A DNA stretch of 64,000 bases from Anniella stebbinsi (Eukaryota > Chordata > Lepidosauria > Squamata > Anniellidae): contig JARDYH010000004.1 in NCBI GenBank assembly GCA_029215795.1, positions 205,138,017 through 205,202,016 of the forward strand. The letters are read 5' to 3'. Shown one piece after another: positions 56,170-64,000 of this stretch. The notes beneath the pieces are model-generated. The model was not told the DNA's origin. It ran no database searches and saw only the letters and a program-made list of their open reading frames with translations. Made by a program: the position numbers and the translations under genes. Numbering within the stretch: position 1 is the first letter of the stretch; every line of letters starts with the position of its first letter.

Positions 56170-56277
56170 AGTTTATGTTTTATTTATTAATAGGCATATT
56201 GGACAGCTTAGATTTATTGGGAACCGCTTAGAGATTTTAGGATATTAAGCAGTATGCAAGTAGAAGAAATAAAGGAC
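56170..56277. repeat. LINE 3' tail-like fragment
   Basis: 'GGGAACCGCTTAGAGATTTT' and 'TTAAGCAGTATGCAAGTAGA' resemble an L2-like 3' UTR end (ACCGCCCAGAGA... / GCGGTATAC...). Confidence 0.4.
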
Positions 56278-56278
56278 T

Positions 56279-56376
56279 AAGGGTGCAATCCTATGCATGT
56301 TTAGACTTGGAAAATTGGGGAATGCTGGGTGGTGTGGGGCTTTTTTCTGTCTAAACATGCATAGGATTGCATCCTT
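56279..56376. mobile_element. Family I MITE, complete, near-perfect terminal repeats
   Basis: GGGTGCAATCCTATGCATGT (56281-56300) continuing to TTTAGAC is answered by GTCTAAACATGCATAGGATT (56349-56368) and GCATCC. In total 25 of 26 paired bases match around a 42-base centre. Half copies occur at 23561, 31703 and 41557. Confidence 0.85.
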
Positions 56377-57100
56377 CATGTCTCAGGACTCAACTTGTTT
56401 CCAGGGTTAGAGACCAAATCCAGAATATAACAACTGAAAAACCATTGACAATTTCTCACCTTTCCTTACAGGCAGGGCTGCCCCTGCTTCTCAAATATAC
56501 TCTGGAATATCTACTAGGCAACAGAGTGAAGGGAGGTAAAAGAGACAGGCAAAGGTACCAGGGAATGAATAGGGGTAAATGCAATGACCCATGTTTAGGC
56601 TTTGTTTCAATTGGGAATGAGGTCTACTATGGCACTAAACATTTTGCTGCACAGAATCCATATGTTTCTGTGTGCAAAAGCGTCATGTGTGTGAGCACTT
56701 AAAAATGTAATGTTTTGTGTATGGGAATTCAATTCTTTTCCTAGATGGTGCATGTATTTAATGCTTGCCATGTGGCACGATTGCCCGAATTGTACACAAG
56801 AGAAAATGGCACCATGAGCACAGCATGTCCTACACTTTTAACCCAGGGGACACAGCAAAATCAACCATCTATTCATAGGCATTTGGGAAGAGCGGCACAT
56901 CCTTACACTTATAACTTTCACCAAATTTGCCTTTTTCTTGAAATGTTTACAACGTACTAAAATTGATATCCATTTAATTTGTAATTTAGTTAGTCACAGA
57001 TTTTGGACAAAATCTAATGGGGAGGGTATGAGCATAAAAGATGAATTGAAAGGGAATTTGTTATCTGTACTTAAAATAAATAAATCAAACTCTGAAAACC
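56377..57100. other. Stretch without recognised repeat
   Basis: Short frames only; nothing recognised. Confidence 0.25.
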
Positions 57101-57107
57101 AGTCTTC

Positions 57108-57200
57108 CTTGGCCTGGTGTCCTCTTGATGTGCTGTACTACAATTTCCATCATGGAAAGATAGGTGTTGTAGTCCAACATATCTGAAGAGCACACGGCCA
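57108..57200. repeat. Family D MITE, diverged
   Basis: 'GGTGTCCTCTTGATGTGCTG', 'TACTACAATTTCCATCATGG' and 'GTTGTAGTCCAACATATCTG'. Confidence 0.65.
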
Positions 57201-57227
57201 GTAACAGAAGAGCATAACCATTCATAT

Positions 57228-58013
57228 ATATATATTAGGGATGTGCACGGACCCCCAGATCGGATCGGAACCAGGATCGGAACCGGGGTTGGCATGACGG
57301 ATCGGATCAGAGGCTTTCTGGATCAGATCGAACCCAATCCCGATCCGAAAATCGGAAGTCTGATTTTCGGATCGGACACCATTTTAGGTGTTTTCGCCAT
57401 AGGCTTGCATTGAGGGAAAGAAAGCTTTCCCCCAATGGAAGCCTATGAGGAAAACATGGGGGCAGGTGAGTGGAGGCCTAACTCTCCCCTCCCTGTTCCT
57501 TCCCCCTACTCATGCTCCTTACCTGATGGGGCCATCCGCTGCTATCCGCTGTCGCCTGTGGACAGCAGCGGATGGCAGTGGATGGCCCCGGCAGGTAAGC
57601 CCCCTCCCCCCACTTGCGCTCCTTACCTGCCGGGGCCATCCGCTGCCGTCCGCTGCCGTCTGCTGCCATCCGCTGGCCCCTTCTACTGAGAAACAGGCTT
57701 CACGGCCTGCCTCTCAGTAGCGTGCTGGGTGACGTCATCTCCCGGCGCGCTACTGAAAGGCAGGCTGCGAAGCCTGTTTCTCAGTAGAAGGTACCAGCGG
57801 ATGGCAGTGGACAGCCCCGGCAAGTAAGGAGCGCGAGTGGCGGGAGGAGGTCCGATCCTCCAATCTCTTCCGATCCGAATTGGGTCCTTTCAGATCGGAT
57901 GAGATTGGACGATCCAGATACGGGGATCATAATCCAATAATTTTATCTGATTTCGGCCAGATCGGGTCCGGGTCATGAATCGGACCCAATCCGGTGCACA
58001 CCTCAATATCTAT
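57228..58013 (-). mobile_element. Fold-back hAT-type element, family B copy 4 (57236-58005)
   Basis: 770 bp. Ends TAGGGATGTGCACGGA and CCGGTGCACACCTCA; flanks ATATATAT and ATATCTAT match at 7 of 8, in a TA-rich microsatellite. It carries one copy of the large hairpin (57681-57790) and the 'CATAGGCTTGCATTGAGGG' hairpin (57400-57449). Orientation is opposite to 40043-40936. The subterminal GATCGGATC arrays are well preserved. Confidence 0.85.
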
Positions 58014-58042
58014 ATCTACATCTATATCTATATCAATATCAG
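58006..58042. repeat. (TATATC)n short tandem
   Basis: ATATCTATATCTACATCTAT and on; adjoins the right end of family B copy 4. Confidence 0.85.
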
Positions 58043-58462
58043 ATCTCACAAAGCCTAGAGTCTGTCCCCTGATGATAAAATAAGTAATCAAGCAATTATG
58101 CACACTTGCAAACGATAGGCTCATAACTTAAATGGTGCCATGAGCAGCTTTAATTTATACATGTGGATAATTTGCATTTCTGCATCATTTATATGCCTGT
58201 CTTGCACCTGGCCTGTGGTGGACCAATAGCTTATAATTTGCCTAAGCCTTGACATATCTTGTAGTGAAATCTTTGTAGTGCCCAGGATTAGTGTGAGTTT
58301 AAGCATTAAGGGTACAATCTTAAAATGCTGATCAAAAATTGACTAATTTAAGCAATTAAAGGTCCCAAATGATCCATTTGCTGAAAATTAAGAGTGGACA
58401 TTCTCTAAAAAAGACCCTCTTCCTCTCCCTTATTATCTAGTGTAGAGCGTCATTCTCTCTAT

Positions 58463-59090
58463 CCTAGAGAATAAGATATAGGGACATAAAAACCAAAAGC
58501 CTATCTGATCCGACAATCCCACAGTGGCCAGCCAGATGCCTCTGGGAAGCAACAGTAGGCCATGAGCACAATAACACATTCTCACTCCCCCCCAACCTCC
58601 CCAGCAACTGGTACTAAAAAAATGCTGCCTCCAATTCTGGGGGTAATATATAGCCATCATTACTAGTGGCTATTGATAGCTTTATTTTCCATGGCTATCC
58701 AGGTTGGTGGTTGTGACTGTTGGAGGCCATGACTACATCTCTTGGCAGACAGTTCCATAGTTTAACGATGCTCTGGGTGAAGAAGTACTCCATTTTATCT
58801 GTCCTGAGTCTCCCACCATTCAGCTTCATGGGATGATCCCGGGTTCTAGTATTATGAGAGGGGGAGAAAAAAAAATGTCTCTCTATCCACATTCTCCACA
58901 CCATGTGTAATTTTGTATACCTCTATCATGTTCCCATTTACTCACCATTTACTCACCATTTTTCTCAATTAAAAAGCCCTAAACATTTGTAACCTTCCTC
59001 ACAGGGGAGTTCCTCCAGCGGCTTGATCATTTTGGCTGCCCCTTTCTGCATCTTTTCCACCTCCACAATATCTTCTTCTTCTTCTTTTTT
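58463..59090 (-). mobile_element. CR1 LINE 3' end with partial frame
   Basis: The minus-strand frame 58904-58695 includes HNTRTRDHPMKLNGGRLRTD and VKLWNCLPRDVVMASN, the CR1 ORF2 C-terminus also seen at 31893-32297. The CR1 3' UTR extends to 58463. Upstream of the frame on the minus strand there are small duplications ('TTTACTCACCA' twice near 58937-58960). Confidence 0.85.
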
Positions 59091-59677
59091 TGAGAAGCAT
59101 TGATCAAGACTGTAGACAGTTCTGTTCAGAGGCATGAATTAGGTCTTTTTATAGGCCCACCATTTTACCAAGGACACAACAGATTTTCCAGAGAAAATAA
59201 TAATGAATTTGACTCTGTGCTACTGAGACGAGACTTTATGGCCACTGACCATCGGAAAAAAATAGTAGCAGACTACACCTTCTTCCTCTGGCTACATATA
59301 ATTATCCCTTTTTTGAGTTTGTGATGATTCACAATCATAGCAATGTTGGTTTCTCAACTTGGCAAGACCTCATTCAATCCCAGCAACATAAAATTTCTTC
59401 TGCAAATGCTTAAAACGTTTTGACGACTCCTGATTAAGCAAGCAGTACATGCAAGAAACAACATGGAACAGAAATGCCTGGAGATTCCTAGGAGTCTTTC
59501 CAAACTATTCACCTATTAATGAGTCCAGTTGCAAACAACAAACCCTTTTAATTAAACTGATCTCTCTTCTTGCCTAACCCCTTTGATTTATCTGGTGTCA
59601 AAATCCTGCTCATTCATTGCTATTCTATTTGAGAAATAGCTAGACAGACAATTACAGACAGATAATTAGGCAACTCA

Positions 59678-59924
59678 GGCCTAATCCACACCAAGCAGAA
59701 TATTGCACTCTGAAAGTGGTTTATAAAAGGCAGGAGCCACACTACTGCTTTATAGCGGTATTGAAGTGCACTGACAACTGTTGGGGCCCATTGACACATA
59801 CCATATGCCACTTTCATACCGCTTTCATAGTGCTATATCCTGCTTGGTGTGACTCCTGCCTTTTTATATACTGCTTTCATACCACTTTCATAGTGCCATA
59901 TCCTGCTTGGTGTGGATTAGGCCT
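59678..59924. mobile_element. Family H MITE, complete
   Basis: GGCCTAATCCACACCAAGCA and TGCTTGGTGTGGATTAGGCC are perfect 20-base inverted ends. The right third holds a near-exact tandem duplication: 'CATAGTGCTATATCCTGCTT' and 'CATAGTGCCATATCCTGCTT'. It is the reference for the interrupted copy at 29207-30475. Confidence 0.85.
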
Positions 59925-59982
59925 CAGTTGCATAATATAGGTCAGGGATGGCTAAATTCTGTATTCTCTAAATACTGAACCT

Positions 59983-60180
59983 AAGAAGAGCCCTGCTGGA
60001 TCAGACCAAAGTCCTGTCTACTCCCGTATCCTGTTTCCCAGAGAAACCAACCAGATGCTTCTTGGAAGCCCACAAGCAGGACAAGATAATAGCTGATGTT
60101 CCTCAGCAACTGATATTCCGAGGCATATTGCTGTGAACCATGCATGTAGCCATCATGACTAGTACACACAACTACAAACT
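59983..60180 (-). mobile_element. CR1 LINE 3' UTR fragment
   Basis: 'AAGAGCCCTGCTGGATCAGA', 'CAACCAGATGCTTCTTGGAA' and 'CTGATATTCCGAGGCATATT' are the complement of the CR1 3' end. Confidence 0.75.
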
Positions 60181-60437
60181 GCAACAAAATGTTGCAGTCT
60201 ATAATCACATTCTATCTCCCCCGCCCCCAGTTGTGTTTTCTGCATGCTCAGTTCTCATTTTTGTCTGTTTTGTGTTTTGAACTTCTGCAAACCTCGGAGT
60301 TCCTCAGAGCATGCTGGTATTTCCCTCCTGTTTCCACACAGCCTCATGTTTTGCTCCAATCCTATCAGCCCTCAACATCTGAGGTTGCTATTGGACAGAG
60401 TGAGATTGATAGCCTTATTTGATGGGAATGATTTGGT

Positions 60438-60683
60438 ATTCCTGCCTCCTGTTATTTATTTATTTTTATTTATTCACAATATTTATATACTGCTCAATTA
60501 TCTAATAGATTCCAGAGCAGTGAACATAGGTATAAAAAGTAAAAGTAAGATTAAAAAGAAAATTAAAATTGTTCAATTTAAGACAAAGGATCAATGAAAA
60601 CGGCAGCTTGTCAGTTGAAGAAGGCTTCTTGAAACAGAATTGTTTTCAGGAGGGGCCGGAAGCAGCCTAGTGTTGGCGCCTGC
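60438..60683 (-). pseudogene. L2-like LINE 3' end, interrupted by LTR element
   Basis: Minus strand reads the LINE C-terminus (LKTILFQEAFFN then stop) and a 3' UTR ending in TTTATTTA complement. The sequence is cut at 60684, where the LTR begins, so the retroelement inserted into this LINE. Confidence 0.65.
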
Positions 60684-61180
60684 TGTTGTGCATCAGTTAA
60701 GGAATCAGCTGGAGAGAGGAAACAGCTGAGTCTGAGAGTGTTGGGGACGTGACACTTCATGGAAGCAGGCAGGGACTGGCTGAGTTTCATTCCAGCTGTC
60801 AGCAATTGAGCATTAGTCCACTTCCCATAAAAGTCTGGCCAGAGCTCAGCCAGAATGCTGGAAGCGACTCTCATATCTGGTGCCTTGCCTTATGCTTTCC
60901 AGCTTTGTGTTTCATGCCTGGACTTGTTCTGACCTTTGGACTGTATCCTGACCATTCTTCAGTGCTTCCCTGTAACCTTGTTATTGCCTGGATGTATCCT
61001 GAACCTTTCAACCGGACTCCTGATGACTCTTCAACTTTTTGTGATACCAGTATCGTTACAACTCTGCTTGGAGAGAATCTTCAGGCTCTCACCATGGACT
61101 GATTTATGGATGCTTATCTCTGTTTCTTGAGTTACACCGATTAATTTATGACAGCTTGCTTCCAGCCTGCACACTTTTGA
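60684..61180 (+). mobile_element. 5' LTR of Ty3/gypsy element (right end approximate)
   Basis: Starts TGTTGTGCATCAGTTAAGGA, matched by TGTTGTGCGTCAGTTAAGGA at 63814. Over the first 105 positions I count about nine differences between the two. It carries about 28 bases ('CCAGCTGTCAGCAATTGAGC' region, 60792-60819) that the 3' copy lacks. The right border and primer binding site are not clear, so the end is an estimate. Confidence 0.75.
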
Positions 61181-61221
61181 AATAATGCAGCTGTGCAAAC
61201 TCTGAGTTTTTGTTTTTCATT

Positions 61222-62050
61222 ATGGAGGAGCTAGTGCAAGCAAGGTCAAATTAACCAGATGGTGACGGTTGTCCATGCCATGCAAAATGCTGCCATGGCT
61301 CCGATTGCAGTGGGGAAAATAAAATGCCCCATTGTCCCTCCAGAGAAGTCTGATGGTTTGGCAGATCAGCTGCTGGTGTTCCCGCCAGCAGGTAAGGACC
61401 GCGAGTGGGGGATTGGCGGATCAGTTGCTGGTGTTCCTGGCTCAAGGCCAGTTGTTCATGAGCTTAAGAGTGGAGGCATTCCTGGATGATAAGAGCCGAA
61501 TGGGTTTTATGATCAACTTGCTGACAGGACAGGCGGCAAAATGGGCTACTCCCCTGCTGCTGGAAAAAAGCCCAGTACTGGGGAATTTGGCAGACTTCAT
61601 TCAGCAGCTGAAGGAGATGTATGAAGATCTTGCTAAAGCTGTTACAGAAAACCGGTGTATTCGACGGTTGAAAGAAAACGTTCGCCCCCTGGTGGAATAT
61701 GTGACAGAGTTTCGTCTGTTGCAGCAGAACCTGCCGTGGAATGAGGCATAGTTTTTGGACCAGTTCCAAGAAGGACTCTTGGAGGAGATACTGGATGGCT
61801 TGGCATATGCAGATAGACCTCAAATGCTGCAGGCCATGATTCAGCTCTGCCTAAGGATTGAGGGGAGATTGGAGGCATGTCGAGGCTACACTAAGATGAG
61901 AGCAAGCCCTGAGGTCCTGACTCCCCAGCCCTCAACACAGGGAGCTCCTAGAGCAGAATACACCCTCCCATCTGAGGAACCAATGCAGTTGGGCTGTCAC
62001 CAGGAGAAAAGCAGTGGTGGCGGCAGCTGGGCCTTTGTCTGTACTGTGGG
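61222..62050 (+). pseudogene. Gypsy gag remnant (capsid and half zinc knuckle)
   Basis: ATG at 61222 (MEEL...) starts a gag of the sushi/Mart type, related to the ancestor of the RTL genes. Capsid wording includes INLLTGQAAKWATPLL and VEYVTEFRLLQQNLPWNEA. It is broken by frameshifts (frame beginning 61222, then 61259, then 61332), an in-frame TAG at 61749-61751, and a 55-base insertion at about 61382-61436 that duplicates 'GATCAGTTGCTGGTGTTC'. It ends at the first half of a CCHC knuckle (CLYCG, 62036-62050). Confidence 0.8.
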
Positions 62051-63236
62051 CATGACAGCCGGCTGGTGGGTCATTTTGGGACATTTAAGACCCTCCACTT
62101 GGCACTGCGGGAGTTCTTGTGGCCATGGAACCAGGCCGACGTCAAGGGTTATGTGGCAACATGTGACACCTGCTGCTGGGCCAAAGGACAGCCAGGTCAG
62201 CTACAGGAGCTCTTGCTTCTGCTGGCGACTCCCCCAGGACCTTGACGAACTGTGTCCATGGACTTCATCAAAGACTTTCCGCTCTCGCAGGGGAAGACCT
62301 CGATCCTGGTGGTGGTGGACCTGTTCAGCAAGATGACCCACTTCCTCCCTTGTGCAGGCCTCCCCTCAGCTCAGGAGATGGCAAAGATGTTTGTGGGCTA
62401 GGTCTTTTGCCTCCATGGCCTTCTGGACAGCTTGATCTCTGACTGTGGGGCCCAGTTTACCTCCCGGTTCTGGCAGGCATTGTTTAAGTCCTTGGACGTC
62501 GCGGTCCGTCTGTCCTCAGCCCATCTTCTTCAGTCGGATGGGCAGACAGAACGGACCAAGGCAATGTTGGATCAGTACCTGTGCTGCTACACCAGTTTCC
62601 AGCAGGATGACTGGGTGGGGCTCTTGCCGGTCATGGAGTTTGCTATAATAACGCAGTGCATGCATCCACATGGCAAATCCCGTTCTTTGCTAATTACAGC
62701 CAGTACCCACAGTTCTTCCCCACAGTCTTACCTCCCTCCACAGTCCAAGCAGCAGAGCAGGTGGCCCAAAAGTTGTTGGCAATTCGGGCAGTTCTGAGGG
62801 AGCAGCTGGAGCAGCCCAAGGAGGCCTACAAAAGGGAGGCAGACTGCCACCACCAGGAAGGGGCCCCTTTGAAGGTGGGGGATCGGGTATGGCTGTCCAT
62901 TAGATTCTTGCCCTCCCAGAGGCCGTGCAGGAAGTTGGATGCCCACCAGGTAGGGCTGTTTGCCATCTCCTGGCAAACTAACCCTGTGGTTTTCCAGTTA
63001 TGTCTCCCAGCATCGCTCTGGGTGCACCCTGTCTTTCACTGGTCACTGTTGGTCCTGGCATCCCTGCCACATTTCCTCTGTACTCAGACTCAACCGCCAC
63101 CACCCATCAGGGTGAATGGGGAGGAACAATATGAGGTGGGTCAGATCTTGAACCCCGGATATAGTGCCTGACTAACTGGAAGGGGTATGGGCTGGAAGAA
63201 CGCTCCTGGGAGAAAGCCTCCCAAGTTCATGCACCA
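62051..63236 (+). pseudogene. Gypsy integrase with chromodomain, defective
   Basis: Begins mid-way in the HHCC zinc domain (GHFGTFKTLHLALREF, then CDTC), then the D,D(35)E core: first Asp in VVVDLFSKM (about 62309-62335), second in SDCGAQF (from 62438), Glu in GQTERT. The C-terminal domain follows (GDRVWLSIRFLPS; HPVFHWSLL) and a chromodomain (EEQYEVGQIL, then GYGLEERSWE in another frame). Defects: TGA at 62243-62245, TAG at 62399-62401, a frameshift near 62645 and another near 63172. Protease, reverse transcriptase and RNase H are wholly absent. Confidence 0.85.
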
Positions 63237-63813
63237 CAGATGGTGCACTGCTTCCATGCCCAATATGCCACCAAGCCAGCACCAGCAATGTCAGCCAGAC
63301 AGGGGGTCGAGGAAGCCTGGGAGGAGTCCACAGGGGAGAAGGATGACTCAGGGAAACCTGGCCCATCCACCTCAATGGTACTTCTACCAAGACCAGATCC
63401 AGTGGATCCTGCCCAGGTCAGGTCCAGCCCTGTCCCAGCTGCAGTGACCCCAGCTCCAGACACCACCCAGGGTGGACTGTCGTCCGCAAGGATCTTGGCA
63501 TGCCTAAGGGTGGGGACCCCTACCAGCAGCACAGGTAGACCTCATTGTCTCTGAGATAGGTAGTACAGGTCCACCTAATGGTGCCACAAAGGACCCTGGT
63601 TCTGTATCAGACATGGAATTTCCCTTATCCCCACAGGAACGGTGATGGTCCAAACAGCAGCTGCAGCAAAAAGCTACAAGAAAGAGCTTGCGGCTGCAGC
63701 AGAATGCAGAACAGCAGGGGGCAGGGAGGCCATAGAACTGCTAGCATGGCTGTCCAGAGTGAGCCCCCTGGCCAAGGCCCGTGAAGGACAAGGAGGAGAG
63801 ACTGTCTTGGGAG
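63237..63813 (+). mobile_element. Gypsy 3' internal region with polypurine tract
   Basis: After the chromodomain the frame 63240-63554 continues as a Pro/Ser/Thr-rich tail with no known domain. GACAAGGAGGAGAGA (about 63786-63800) is a good polypurine tract candidate a few bases before the 3' LTR. Confidence 0.6.
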
Positions 63814-64000
63814 TGTTGTGCGTCAGTTAAGGAATCAGCTGGAGAGAGGAAACAGCTGAGCCTGGTAGCGTTGGGGCCGTGACGCTTCATGGAAGCAGGC
63901 ACGGACCGGCTGAGTTTCAATCCACTTCCCATAGAAGTCTGGCCAGTGCTCAGCTAGAGTGTTGGAAGCAACTCTTGCATATGGTGCCTTGCCTTGCCTT
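63814..64000 (+). mobile_element. 3' LTR of Ty3/gypsy element, cut by window end
   Basis: Matches the 5' LTR from its first base, lacks about 28 bases near 63920, and ends at the window edge in 'TGCCTTGCCTTGCCTT', a short duplication relative to the 5' copy. Confidence 0.8.

Larger units (their letters stand above)
22331..64000. other. 5' intergenic region of TET2
   Basis: Beyond the CpG island there is no frame, splice pattern or promoter that I can tie to a host gene. In human, TET2 is preceded by a gene desert and then CXXC4, so an intergenic block of at least 42 kb is expected. It is packed with transposons, individually listed. Confidence 0.65.

Overview
This is vertebrate nuclear DNA, most probably from a squamate reptile (lizard or snake). 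The evidence is the repeat mix: CR1 and L2-clade LINE 3' ends, a tRNA-Ala-derived SINE and a second tRNA-derived SINE with a TAAA tail, many copies of the short squamate MITE built around 'AAGTAAGTCCCATTGA', several hAT-type and palindromic DNA elements, and a chromodomain Ty3/gypsy retroelement. There are no bacterial-style genes. Nearly all long open frames are chance or lie in transposon remnants.

The one host-gene landmark is at about 21.0-22.1 kb. On the minus strand this holds a CpG-rich promoter followed by a non-coding first exon that I recognise as exon 1 of TET2 (5-methylcytosine dioxygenase). The recognition rests on a long match to the human TET2 5' leader as I remember it, including 'TTATGAATATTGAT', 'GGAGGCTAGGCTGCTTTCGTA' (here split) and 'AAGATGGCTGCCCTTTAGG'. 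The exon ends at a plausible GT donor at 21,038-21,037. The TET2 start codon lies in a later exon outside the window, so 1-21,036 is TET2 intron 1. Everything above about 22.3 kb is 5' intergenic sequence. In human the next gene upstream of TET2 is CXXC4 across a gene desert, so the same is likely here. Several short upstream ORFs sit in the exon, one of which (11 codons) appears to be conserved with human.

The two sides of the promoter differ in repeat content. The intron holds mainly small MITEs, two SINEs and one well-preserved hAT element (1,576-1,954, perfect 8-bp target duplication). I recognise no CR1, L2, LTR or large fold-back copies in it. The upstream side (22.5-64 kb) is dense with CR1 and L2 ends, four large GC-rich fold-back hAT-type elements with 8-bp target duplications (29.3, 39.2, 40.0 and 57.2 kb), seven copies of a palindromic element of about 320 bp (33.7-52.2 kb), a GC-rich composite MITE (45.9-46.9 kb), a GC-rich hairpin-ladder block (36.9-37.7 kb), and at the right edge a defective gypsy element (60.7 kb to beyond the window). 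That element has kept gag and integrase but lost protease, reverse transcriptase and RNase H.

The most noteworthy structures are the fold-back hAT-type family with internal hairpins, the dimeric palindrome family, the MITE with a GC-rich cargo, and the set of short uORFs in the TET2 leader. A few repeat-free blocks (19.2, 44.4, 52.7 and 55.0 kb) look like candidate conserved regulatory elements, but this cannot be confirmed without alignment.
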